Under the pieces are notes generated by a model. It saw only the letters and a list, made by a program, of their open reading frames with translations, was not told the DNA's origin and made no database searches. Both the position numbers and the translations under genes were made by a program. Below are positions 29,855 to 41,000 of a stretch of 64,000 bases of DNA, piece by piece. The stretch is from Porphyridium purpureum (taxonomy: Eukaryota; Rhodophyta; Bangiophyceae; Porphyridiales; Porphyridiaceae), in NCBI GenBank assembly GCA_008690995.1, contig VRMN01000001.1:4216001-4280000 (forward strand). The letters are read 5' to 3'. Within the stretch, counting starts at the first letter, position 1; each line of letters opens with the position of its first letter.

Positions 29855-31681
29855 TCAGTGCGACTCTGCTTCCGATTCCGAGAGTACCTCGCCTACAAAG
29901 AGGCGCCTGCCCGTCTCCAGCCAGTGCTGCGAGGCAACTGGCAGAGTCGGGCCCGGGTGCCGTAGAAGCACCGCCGCCGCCACCGAGCGGTACACCGCGA
30001 GCGACAGCGACCGGTGGAGCGCCGTGCTCGCCAGCATCTTGCTACTCCACGGTGCCGCATGTACGCCGCCACCAGAGTCTCCAGAAACGCGGCTCCACAC
30101 TGTTCGCGCCGGCCGTACGTGTCCAGAATGACCGCCTGGAACGACACGCCAGCAGCGTCGCCAGTGCGCGCAGCAGCCTGGAAGGAGGCCTGCTTGCGAC
30201 GCGCCGCTGCCGCGAGTGCCGCTCCGTCGGACCGCCTGGTGCCGGTGCGGTCGGGCACCACCGCCACATCGACCCAATGTGCTGTCCACGCGCAGGTCGC
30301 CTGGCTGGCGCAAGTCAACGCGCCGGAAGAGCACCTCGCGCTCCACCGGCGTTTTCAGCGGCGCGCGTAAAGGCAGCCACGGCGTCGATTCACCAGTGCG
30401 CCGACCGTACCGCGACGGCCCGAGATGGCACTTGGCTGCGTGGTGACCGTGTTGGTCCAGCGCGGTCTCTGCAGACGGCATCCGAGCCGCCCGATAGCGC
30501 CGGACACCGACCCGCCGCGTCATGTATTCATGACAGGCTCCAGCATGTGTCGCACAGTGCCACGCGCCATGCAGCCGGTAACTCAGCGGCGCGCTTCCGT
30601 GCGTGCCGGCCAGCTGCGTGGCAGACGGCATCCCGAGCCACGCCAGCGCGTGCGGCGAGCTGACGCTGCGACGTCGGTGAAAGTCTGGGTCGGACGGGGC
30701 CGGCGCGTGGGACCAATCTGAGCACCATTGTCGATAAAAGCGACGGCTCCCACGTGCCTGCGAGTCCAGCAGGGCTTCCACATCTTCGTCTGGCTCCAGG
30801 CGCCACTGCGCCACGGCGTGTGCGTCTCCGTCAAACCTTCGCCACCACTGCGCGAGCGACGGAGGGTACACGCGTGCGGGCGGGTTGTCCACCACGCGCG
30901 CGGCAGCACGACTGCCGGCGGCAAACGCAAACGGCGCAATGTCTGCCACTGCGGTCAGTCCCAAGCCGCCAAGCGAGCACGGCAGCCGCCACTCGGCCTT
31001 GCACGGCTCGCCGACCTCGTGTGCCATCACACCCAGCGCGCGCGCGACAATGCTGCGCCACGCGCGGTCAAACTCGGCAAAGATGCGAGTCACGACGGGC
31101 GGAGGCATGGTGCGCGCCAGGTGCATCAGGCGCTTTGGCCCGACGCTGCCCCGCAGGAGGTAGAACGCCTCTTCGGGGTGGCTGAGCTTGGCCACCTGCT
31201 CCGCCAGCTGGAGCACCTGCGCGCTCGCGTTGGTGATCGGCACGAGCGACTCGCCACTGCCGGTAAAGTCGAGCGGCACACCGAGCAGCTGCGCTTGGTC
31301 CCACGCCAGACGCGGCAGGTCGGCGAGTCCCGCGGGCACGACTGCCGTGTGCATTCCGGGAGGCAGTACCAGCTGCGTCTTGGTGCGGTTCACGCACATG
31401 CCGTGCACGGCCGCGTCGCTCGAAAAGGCGTCCAGGAAGCCTTCCAGCTGCGCGAGCGGCCCCACAATGCTGCCGTCGTCCAAGTACCAGAACGACGACA
31501 AGCCCGGCGACTCGGTGTCTGCCAGCACCTTGTGCAGCACCAGCGAGAACAGCAAGGGCCCCAGCGGGTCGCCCTGCTGCACGCCGCACGCGCTGGCCAG
31601 CACATGGGCGCCCACTCGCAGCGGAGCCGGATGCGCGTACGTTGAGCGCACCAGCGGCCACAGCGCGGGGAAACGCCTCAC
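29855..31681 (-). pseudogene. LINE C ORF2 fragment: reverse transcriptase and C terminus
   Basis: An open piece of 608 residues with GVQQGDPLGPLLFS, YLDDG and thumb region, then the C-terminal domain. The upstream RT part is in another frame (31712-32788), so this copy cannot make a full ORF2 product. The zinc knuckle and endonuclease zone (about 30280-30600) is poorly conserved compared with copies B and D. Confidence 0.8.
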
Positions 31682-31711
31682 GTGATGCGCATCAGCGTAC
31701 CGGTCGACGGT

Positions 31712-32788
31712 TTAACGCAGTTCGCAATGTCGACGAGCAGCAATGGCTGTGCCTGGACTCTGTATCGCGGCAAGGCGCGTCCCCAGCACCGCGCCTTCGA
31801 GCCCGGCCGGGCGTCCCACGCCGTACTGGTCGGGCCGGAGCGACTCGGCTGCGTCGCTGCCCAGGTGTGCCAGCACCAGCTTGCCCAGCACGCGCCGCAG
31901 CAGCTCGCCCACTGCAATCGGTCGGACGCCGCCGTCCTTCTTCTTGAGCGGGATGAGGCGTGCGTGGCTCCACAGCGCGCCAGCTTGCGGATGCAGACCA
32001 ACACTGGCGATGCGCTTGAACGCGAGAGCCACGGCCCCGAGCGCCGTGTCACCCGCCACGGGCGTGCGGATGACCTGCTGCAGCACGCCTATGGACCACC
32101 GCGACGGTCCGCACCCGCTGGTGTGCGGAATGGCCAGAATGGACTTGCGCACCGCCTGCGCGTCCCACGGCACGCGCATGCACTGCAGCTGGTCGATACT
32201 GACCGACTCGACTGGTGCGACGAGCGCTGCGTCGTGGCTGCCGCTGCGAGCCCCTGCCTCTGGATGCAGCTCGCGCAAGCGCGCCAGCACCGAGTCCGTG
32301 ACGTCGTGCACACCCGCCGACTCGACCAGTCGCGCCGCGGCGCCAATGTGGTTGGCGCGCACATGCTGCACGATGCGGTGCTCCACGGCCTCTGGTGGTA
32401 TGGGTCTGAGGTGTTGACCGTCCACCACAGGCACCGAGTCGAGCAGTGGCTCGAGCGCATCGGAGCGCCACATCTTGAGCCGCGTCGCCAGGTATCTTGC
32501 CCGCGCGCGCGTGCTCTGGCGCTCCATGGGCAGGCACAGCACCAAAGTCGGAAACACCCACAGCTTTCCGAGCGCGCGGACTTGTGCGGCCTCGGACGCG
32601 GCTTCGGCCAGCTCCGTGAGCATGCTGCTGAACTCGAGCGCAACGTCCGGCGCAAACTTTGCCGGTACGCGCTTCCACGTGCGCACGCGCAGCCCCAGCA
32701 CCCAATCTACCGTTTGAAGAATGGTGAGTATGGGGGCGTCGAGCAGCGGCGACGGCGGATGCGCAGCGGCGTGACGCGCCGTCGACAC
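31712..32788 (-). pseudogene. LINE C ORF2 fragment: fingers/palm of RT
   Basis: A 358-residue open piece containing the region before the catalytic motif, with LIPLKKKDGGVRPIAVGE (RT motif 1 region) and DQYGVGRPAG. It matches LINE A ORF2 in order and spacing, at clearly lower identity, which places A and C in two subfamilies. Confidence 0.8.
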
Positions 32789-32899
32789 ATGCGTGTCTGC
32801 GGCCGTGTCGGAGCCACTGCGAGTGTCGTCGTACGCTCCGGTTTGCGCCCGCTCTCTGCTGCGTGGTGACTTCCGGGTGCACGCGAATCGCCGTGCCCT

Positions 32900-33802
32900 T
32901 CAAATGCCACAGCACAACGCGCAGGATCCCGGCATCGACTGCGCTGGTGGCGCACGGACAGCGCAGGCAGCAAGCACATCGCGCCGCACGCCCGGCGTGC
33001 CAGCCCAACCGCTCTGAGCGCGTCCGGTGGCACTGCGGCAAGTGTTTCTGCCCGCCAAGTGCCGCAGCAGCCCAGCTGGCTCGGCCCACGAGGCCTCACA
33101 GCCTGCCACGGGGCACGCGTTCCACAGCGCTCGGCACGCTGGACACTGGCACGCGTCTTGGGGCTGCACGTCGCGCACCGCCCATCCGCACGCGTTTCGC
33201 CTCAAGTGCAGGCTGGACAGAAGCTCGGCACTCGCTGGCTCCGTCGGATGTGCCGCACGCCAGTGCTTGCCCAGCTGAGCCGCACTCTGGTAGCGTCGCA
33301 TGCACTCGGCGGCCGGACATGCGTGCGGCGCTTCGAGCTGCGCCATCCGAGCCACGCTGCGTCGCGAAATGTCAAAGCCCGCCGGACGGAGCATGCGAGC
33401 AGAGCTGCGAACAGATGCGCTGTGGCCAAGCACGGCATCCCTGACCGCTATGTGTGCGGCAGGCCCCGCACGCTGGCGCGGTCGTCGTGCGGACCGACGT
33501 GTGGCGCGACCGTCTGCCGAGTCTGCGACACTGTGCGGAGATGCCACTGGCGCGTGCGTGGCTGCCAGCACCCTAGAGCTGGAGATGTGCGCATCCACCA
33601 CCGCACTCTCTCGCGCAGGACCAGCACGCTCACGCAGTTCCACTGGTCCACCCGGCCGACTTTGTAGCCGGCCTCGCCCAGACGCTCGACGAGCGCGGGG
33701 GCGTGCGGGAGCCCATTCCGCGTCGCTTTCCTCACTTGAGGCTAGAAGACTTGCGCCGCGCGGACCGGGCCCTTCCCACGAGTCAGAAAGTGTCTCACTC
33801 AT
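32900..33802 (-). pseudogene. LINE C ORF2 N-terminal fragment with zinc fingers
   Basis: Starts MSETLSDSWEG at 33802. The ATG overlaps the TGA of the upstream ORF1 frame as ATGA (33799-33802). C2H2-type fingers occur about residues 160-190 (C-x4-C...H-x4-H), followed by further Cys pairs (CQCPAC). It would give sequence-specific target binding in this class. Confidence 0.75.
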
Positions 33803-34378
33803 GAGCCCCGAAGGGCGAAGCCGCCGAGGGAGCCGGAGTCACAGCGTGGACCTCCGGAAGTGCGGGAGCGGCAAACTCTTGGCCGCTGGCACGGCCCACT
33901 GCGGAACGGTGGGCGTGGGCCGTCTTGCACTGCATGCAGCGTGCGCGGTGCTGGTCCCGAGAGTGCGCAGAGCCGCTGAGCGCATGCCATGCTCCACACG
34001 GGTCTGCAGCGAGTCCCGTTCGGCAGCAAGTGTTCGTCGAGACTGCGTGATGCGCGCTGCGGTGGCACTGGTTGCGTGGCGCACCATGCTGGCCTCGCGC
34101 GCCGCTCGGAACAAGCAGGCCGGAAACGGGCAGCGCAGCGCCTCGTCCGAGCTTTCGGAACGACTCGAGTCGCCGGCGTCAGAAGTTCCGGCGACCGGTG
34201 CATGCTGCACAGCGTCATTCAACAGACAGGCGGCAGTGCTCAGACCCGCACTGTTCTGCTGCGCGTGCTCAACGCCTCTGTCTACTGCAGACTCTTGCTG
34301 CGCTGCTTCCGCCGTCACTCTAGGCACTTCTGCAGCCGCCCGGGAACGCTTGGGCAAAGTAGCCCGGGACGGAGACAC
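33799..34378 (-). pseudogene. LINE C ORF1 remnant
   Basis: Begins MSPSRATLPKR at 34378 and includes a C-x4-C-x(n)-H finger (CPFPACLF...VRHATS). The end of the gene near 33799, reading ...LRGS then TGA, lies in a different frame from the start, so one frame change has happened. The function is presumed nucleic-acid binding, as for LINE A ORF1. Confidence 0.65.
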
Positions 34379-34405
34379 CGTGCGCGATAACGCGGCAGCG
34401 GCGGG

Positions 34406-34615
34406 TCGCTAGGGTTACAGGCGTTTTTGAGGTACGGTGGGGCAGATCCTAGGGTAGGGTTTCTCTGCGCATACAGGTACAGCGATTACACTTGATCCAG
34501 CAGTACAGTATGTATAGGTTACAGGCGTTTTTGAGGTAGGGTGGGGCGTAGCGTAGGGTTCCTCACTTCGTGTTGAGGGTGCAGTGAGTACACTGGTCCT
34601 AGGGTTACATAGGGC
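34406..34615. repeat. About 95-bp satellite with AGGGTTA words
   Basis: Two full and one partial copy of a unit beginning AGGTTACAGGCGTTTTTGAG (starts near 34409, 34500 and 34600). A related single copy is at 2376-2492. The sequence GGTAGGGTGGG at 6829-6840, just before R1, may be another trace. The units contain CCTAGGGTTA and TAGGGTAGGGTT, telomere-like but not a pure telomere array. Confidence 0.7.
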
Positions 34616-35515
34616 GTTTGCACTCGCACTCGCTTGAAACCTCGTTTTATATAGTAAAACGTGGTTGTTTTGATATAAGAAACAGCGAGGTTTTAGTGAT
34701 TTTTGCATAGTACAATGCCTCTGTTTTAGTAAGAAAAGTGTGTACTATAAAGGATAATTTATTCGCTATGAGAAACTAAGCATGTAAAAACGACCCAAAC
34801 ATTGCGGTGTAATGCATTGTATTGCCATCCCTAATGGAGAACGAGGAAGCATATAAAAACGACACTGTTTGGATATCTTACTAGAGCATACGAGAATGCC
34901 ATAGTATTATGATGATGGTGACGGCCAAAGGGACGAGATTGACGCAAGGGCGGAGGTGTGTGGGCGATGGTGCGTTATACAGGTGGAAAAAAAAGTAGGG
35001 CAGATTGTCCAAAGTCCAAAGTTGCGATTTGTATAGTAAAATGGTATCGTTTTAATATAGAAAAATTTTACTATAGAGGTTCGTGTCCAAAGTTGACTTT
35101 TTCATATGTAAATGGCATTGTTTTAGTACGAAAAATTTAGCATAGAAAGACGACCCCCAAAAATGGGTGGTAATGCATTACATGGGCATCCCGAATTGGC
35201 TGTGAATAAGCATAGTAAAACAGTATTAGTTTGCTATGGTACCGAGCATGGAAAATTGGCACTGAAATGTCATAAAATGCGCATCAAGCTGGACTGAGGA
35301 CGAAGTGCCTGTTGCGCGATCAGCGGGTGGTGCGGGCGGCGGGGTGAGAGACGTGGAGCGCGAACGGTTGGGCGCGGGCGGGCGCGGCGGCGCCGGCGGG
35401 CACGGGCGGGTGCGGGCGCGGGCGCAGTCGGGCGGTGGGGCGCGGTGGTGGGCACGGGCGCGCGGAGGTACGCGAGTGGTGTCGGGCGGTGGCGTCGCGC
35501 GCGTCGGCGGGTAAC
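34616..35515. repeat. R4: two AT-rich blocks and one GC-rich tail
   Basis: Two successive members. The first (34616-34930) has TATAGTAAAACG-like motifs and a diverged box near 34807-34831 and lacks its own GC-rich tail. The second (34950-35300) has the canonical box TAATGCATTACATGGGCATCCC near 35170-35191, followed by GCGGGCGCGG words to 35515. They sit head to tail and lead into R5. Confidence 0.75.
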
Positions 35516-35623
35516 GACTGGGCAAGATTTTGGTTGGCGTCTCGCACGGCACGAGCCAGCACTTGGAGCAAGGCGCGAGGTTGGGGCGCGCAGCAGCTGA
35601 GAAATGACACACGGAAGCCATAT

Positions 35624-36660
35624 GGTAGGTTGATGTTAAAAAACATTAAAAAATTGTTTACTCAAGTATGCTACAAATTTGTCATTCAAAATGGATATTG
35701 AATGATAGCCCGTGCTCACGCGCTCACAACGATATGCTTTGTATGTGAAACGATGCTTGTATGGCTGAGATATATGACTGTAAGTACCTTTGCAGCGGGT
35801 ACGCCATTCGCAATGGTGGGTACATGATCCGCAGCCATGGGTCCGGCATCCGCATATGCTGAACCCCTCAAATCACGGGTGCCAGCAGAACTTCTACCCT
35901 AGAGGTACAGTATCTTCATACTGGGGACGCGGTATCCGCTTATGATGGGCATGCCAGCCGCAGCATGTGTACAGTCACGCGAAACATAGTGGGCACGTGA
36001 TTTGCAGGGTGGGTACGTGATCCGCAAGGTGGGGACGCGAGCCGCAAGGTGGGTACGCGAGCCGTAAAGTGGGTACGTGATCCGCACGTTGGGTCGAGTC
36101 AATAAGGGTACCATAATAAAATGGTGTTGATTTACTATAAGTGAGTACAACAACGATACTGTACAGTTGCACAGGGGAAAAGAAGAGTAGATTGTCCATA
36201 GTCCAACGTTGCGTTCTGCATAGTACCACGGTATCGTTTTAATATGAAAATAATTTACCATAGCGGTTCGTGTCCATAGTTGCCTTTTTTATAGGTGAAT
36301 GGCATTGTTTTAGGCTGAAAGATTTAGCATAGAAAGACGACCCCCAAAATGGGTGGTAATGCATTACATAGGCATCCCGAATTCGCGGTGAATAAGCATA
36401 GTAAAACAGTATCATTTTGATATGATACCCGAGCATAGCAAATTACCATTGAAATGTCATAAAATGCGCATCAAGCTGGACTCAGGACAAAGTGCCTGTT
36501 GCGCGATCAGCGGGTGGTGCGGGCGGCGGGGTGAGAGACGTGGAGCGCGAACGGTTGGGCGCGGGCGGGCGCGGCGGCGCGCGCGGCGCGGGCGCGGGCG
36601 CAGTCGAGCGGTGGGGCGCGTTGGGGCGCGTTGGGGCGTGGGCCGGCAAGGAGAAATGAG
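35624..36660. repeat. R5: AT-rich block near-identical to R2, with GC-rich tail
   Basis: 35624-36480 repeats R2 with only scattered differences, including the 20-bp tandem array (35990-36100) and the box near 36357-36378. The GC-rich tail (36510-36660) instead resembles the tail of R4, so the join between AT and GC parts has been exchanged. Upstream, 35516-35623 is a short spacer with nothing recognised. Confidence 0.85.
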
Positions 36661-37885
36661 ATTGTCTTGGGAAGTAGAGTGGGATCGCGAAGTGCGAAAT
36701 GGACCTCGCTGCAGCGCAGCAGGGTGAAGGAGAAGCCACTTTCACGGAGCATGCGAGCGGCGAGAAGGAGAAGCAAGATTTGCGGCGTACTGCGCCGCCG
36801 CCGCCGAGCAAGCGTGCCGAAAGGAGGCGCAAAATTCGCCGGACAATGTGCCGCGGAGCATGTGCGGCGCGAGGAGGTGCGAGGTGATGTTGCACAACGC
36901 GATGGCGCAGCCGCCGCCGAGCAAGCGCGCCACAAGGAGGCACGGGATTCGCCGCACAACGGGCCAGTGCTGTGGAGCATGCGCGACGCAATGAGATGCG
37001 AAAAGATGTTGCACGACGCGAGGGTGCAGCCGCCGCCGTGCAAGCGCGCCGCTAGGAAGAGGCGCAAGAGCTTGCCGGATAACGCACCGTTGCCGCGGAG
37101 CACGCGCGCCATGAGCAGGTGCGAGATGTCACACAACGCGCCACTGTAACGGAGCAGGCGCACCGCGAGGAGGCGCGAGATTCGGCCGAACAATGCGACG
37201 GCGCCGCCGCCGCCGAGCAAGCGCACCGCGACGCTGCAGACGGCCAGCAACGTGGTCAGATTGTCGAGGACGACGACGGCCTTGCGGAATCGCTGATGTG
37301 GTTACGAGAGATGGCGCTGTTTGGAGACGCGTACGCGTAGGTCAGGCCGGGCCATGTCTATAGCGAGGGTTGGGGCAGGGTGCGCGAGGACGGTCACGCG
37401 GCGGTCGAGTGGTGGCACAAGGCCGCGGAACAGGGGCTTGCAGTGGCGCAGTTTTACTTGGGCTTTCTTTACAAAGGTGGGGATGGTGATCTGCCAAGAA
37501 CGGAAGCGCAGCGGTCGAGGAGTTCCGCAAAGTCGCGGATCATGGCGATACGCGGGCGCCGTTTCTTTTGAGCTTTTGCTGTGACAGCGGGCGGGGCGGT
37601 GCGCCAGAGGACAAGCGCTCAGCGATCGAGTGGCCACGCAAGGCCGCCGAATATGGAGACGCACTGGCACAGTGCGATTTGGGCGCTTCGTTTTCTAATG
37701 AGTCAGGCAGGCTGTGCGAGGACAAGCTCGCGATGGGTTAGTGGTGGCGCAAGGCCACGGAGTAAGGAACCGCAGGGAAGCAATAAAATTTATGCACTTG
37801 CTACCGTATTGGTTAAGGCAGTGTGCGCAAATCCAGACGCGACAGCTGCGCAAGGGATGAGCGCGGGTGCGCTTGAGCACACGTG
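36661..37885 (+). pseudogene. Decayed coiled-coil / Sel1-repeat gene (unit 4)
   Basis: Starting after the GC tail, a tandem repeat of about 75 bp gives AAAEQARHKEARDSP-like heptads in shifting frames (36690-37250), a probable long coiled coil. It is followed by AESLMWLREMALFGDAYA and by Sel1-like units: HAAVEWWHKAAEQGLAVAQF (near 37400-37470), then AVEEFRKVADHGDTRAPF, then SAIEWPRKAAEYGDALAQ. Sel1 solenoids usually scaffold protein complexes. Several frame changes and stops interrupt it. It is clearly the same gene as 15830-16790 but better preserved, with at least three repeat units. Plus strand. Confidence 0.68.
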
Positions 37886-37967
37886 AGAATGAGCATGAGT
37901 GAGCACGAGTGAGCACGAGTGAGCACGAGTGAGCACGAGTGAGCACGAGTGAGCACGGATGATCGCA
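37886..37967. repeat. 10-bp repeat GAGCACGAGT
   Basis: Seven or eight near-perfect copies of GAGCACGAGT, cleaner than the related run at 16791-16862. Confidence 0.9.
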
Positions 37968-38020
37968 CAGAACACTACTCCAGACGACAGAACACCACCG
38001 AAGACTACAGAACACTACTG
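37968..38020. repeat. Remnant of the 20-bp minisatellite (unit 4)
   Basis: Two and a half copies of the CAGAACACTAC-type unit, ending ...GAACACTACTGAG, directly abutting the GGTTACTCTAG tail of LINE D. The array is short here or was interrupted by the LINE insertion. Confidence 0.85.
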
Positions 38021-41000
38021 AGGTTACTCTAGGGTTACTCTGAAATCGTTTTACATTATAAATCTAAAGGGCCTAAGCTCTGTACCTATGTATCAGCAAA
38101 GTCAGTGCGACTCTGCTTCCGATTCCGAGAGTACCTCGCCTACAAAGAGGCGCCTGCCCGTCTCCAGCCAGTGCTGCGAGGCAACTGGCAGAGTCGGGCC
38201 CGGGTGCCGTAGAAGCACCGCCGCCGCCACCGAGCGGTACACCGCGAGCGACAGCGACCGGTGGAGCGCCGTGCTCGCCAGCATCTTGCTGACTCCACGG
38301 TGCCGCATGTACGCCGCCACCAGAGTCTCCAGAAACGCGGCTCCGCACTGTTCGCGCCGGCCGTACGTGTCCAGAATGACCGCCTGGAACGACACGCCAG
38401 CAGCGTCGCCGGTGCGCGCAGCAGCCTGGAAGGAGGCCTGCTTGCGACGCGCCGCTGCCGCCGCCGCTCCGTCGGACCGCCTGGTGCCGGTGGTGCGGCA
38501 CCACCACCGCCACATCGACCCACGTGCTGTCCACGCGCAGGTCGCCCGGCCGGCGCAAGTCAGCCGCGCCGGGAGCAGGTAACTGCGCTCCACCTCTGGT
38601 GCCAGCGGCGCGCAAAGGCAGCCACGGCGTCGACCACCAGTGCGTGCCGACCGTACCGCGGTGACGCCCGAGATGGTACCTTGAGTGCGCGCGTGGTGAC
38701 TCGTGCTGGTCCAGCGCGGCCCCGCAGACGGCATCCGAGCGCCCGATAGCGTTGACTGACCGCCGCGCTGCGTGGCTCACAGACAGGCTCAGCATGTATC
38801 GCACAGCCACGCGCCATGCAGCTGCACTCAGCGGCGCGTCTGCGCGTGCTGGCCAGCTGCGTGGCAGACGGTATCCCGACACGCCAGCGTGGCGAGCTGA
38901 TCGCCGTCGGTGAAAAGTCTGTCGGATTTGGGCCGGCGCGTGGGACCAATCTGAGCACAATTGTCGATAAAAGCGACGGCTCCCACGTGCCTGCGAGTCC
39001 AGCAGGGCTTCCACATCTTCGTCTGGCTCCAAGCGCCACTGCGCCACGGCGTGTGCGTCTCCGTCAAACGTTCGCCACCACTGCGCGAGCGACGGAGGGT
39101 ACACGCGTGCGGGCGGGTTGTCCACCACGCGCGCGGCAGCACGACTGCCGGCGGCAAACGCAAACGGCGCAATGTCTGCCACTGCGGTCAGTCCCAAGCC
39201 GCCAAGTTAATGGCAGCCGCCACTCGGCCTTGCACGGCTCGCCGACCTCGTGTGCCATCACACCCAGCGCGCGCGCGACAATGCTGCGCCACGCGCGGTC
39301 AAACTCGGCAAAGATGCGAGTCACGACGGGCGGAGGCATGGTGCGCGCCAGGTGCATCAGGCGCTTTGGCCCGACGCTGCCCCGCAGGAGGTAGAACGCC
39401 TCTTCGGGGTGGCTGAGCTTGGCCACCTGCTCCGCCAGCTGGAGCACCTGCGCGCTCGCGTTGGTGATCGGCACGAGCGACTCGCCACTGCCGGTAAAGT
39501 CGAGCGGCACACCGAGCAGCTGTGCTTGGTCCCACGCCAGACGCGGCAGGTCGGCGAGCCCCGCGGGCACGACTGCCGGTTGCGTTCCTGGCGGAAGCAC
39601 CAGCTGCGTCTTGGTGCGGTTCACGCGCATGCCGTACGCGGCCGCGTCGCTCGAAAAGGCGTCCAGGAAGCCTTCCAGCTGCGCGAGCGGCCCCACAATG
39701 CTGCCGTCGTCCAAGTACCAGAACGACGACAGACCCGGCGACTCGGTGTCTGCCAGCACCTTGTGCAGCACCAGCGAGAACAGCAAGGGCCCCAGCGGGT
39801 CGCCTTGCTGCACGCCGCACGCGCTGGCCAGCACATGGGCGCCCACTCGCAGCGGAGCCGGATGCGCGTACGTTGAGCGCACCAGCGGCCACAGCGCGGG
39901 GAAACGGCCCTGCACGATGCGCATGCGCATCAGCGTGGAGCCGACCGACGCAGTTGAACGCGTTCATAATGTCGACGAAGCAGCAGCTTTATTGCCACGG
40001 ACTCTGCATCGCGAATACAGCACCACGCCTTCAGGTAACCGGGCGTCCCACGCCGTACTGGTCGGGCCGGAGCGACTCGGCTGCGTCGCTGCCCAGGTGT
40101 GCCAGCACCAGCTTGCCCAGCACGCGCCGCAGCAGCTCGCCCACTGCAATCGGTCGGACGCCGCCGTCCTTCTTCTTGAGCGGGATGAGGCGTGCGTGGC
40201 TCCACAGCGCGCCAGCTTGCGGATGCAGACCAACACTGGCGATGCGCTTGAACGCGAGAGCCACGGCCCCGAGCGCCGTGTCACCCGCCACGGGCGTGCG
40301 GATGACCTGCTGCAGCACGCCTATGGACCACCGCGACGGTCCGCACCCGCTGGTGTGCGGAATGGCCAGAATGGACTTGCGCACCGCCTGCGCGTCCCAC
40401 GGCACGCGCATGCACTGCAGCTGGTCGATACTGACCGACTCGACTGGTGCGACGAGCGCTGCGTCGTGGCTGCCGCTGCGAGCCCCTGCCTCTGGATGCA
40501 GCTCGCGCAAGCGCGCCAGCACCGAGTCCGTGACGTCGTGCACACCCGCCGACTCGACCAGTCGCGCCGCGGCGCCAATGTGGTTGGCGCGCACATGCTG
40601 CACGATGCGGTGCTCCACGGCCTCTGGTGGTATGGGTCTGAGGTGTTGACCGTCCACCACAGGCACCGAGTCGAGCAGTGGCTCGAGCGCATCGGAGCGC
40701 CACATCTTGAGCCGCGTCGCCAGGTATCTTGCCCGCGCGCGCGTGCTCTGGCGCTCCATGGGCAGGCACAGCACCAAAGTCGGAAACACCCACAGCTTTC
40801 CGAGCGCGCGGACTTGTGCGGCCTCGGACGCGGCTTCGGCCAGCTCCGTGAGCATGCTGCTGAACTCGAGCGCAACGTCCGGCGCAAACTTTGCCGGTAC
40901 GCGCTTCCACGTGCGCACGCGCAGCCCCAGCACCCAATCTACCGTTTGAAGAATGGTGAGTATGGGGGCGTCGAGCAGCGGCGACGGCGGATGCGCAGCG

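Larger units (their letters stand above)
29755..34405 (-). mobile_element. LINE C: RLE-type non-LTR retrotransposon
   Basis: The longest member of the B-C-D subfamily. 5' end near 34405, 3' end at 29755 in a run of GGTTACTCTAG/GGTTAGGGTT words (plus strand). ORF1 (from 34378) has a C-x4-C...H finger (CPFPACLF). ORF2 starts at 33802 and holds C2H2-type fingers (CPAAECMRRY...H...H), reverse transcriptase with YLDDG (about 31477-31491) and a C-terminal endonuclease region. ORF2 is broken into at least three frames: 32900-33802, 31712-32788 and 29855-31681. ORF1 also changes frame near its end. It is nearly identical to LINE D over long stretches (for example 32050-32760), with sharply diverged patches between. 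Confidence 0.9.
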
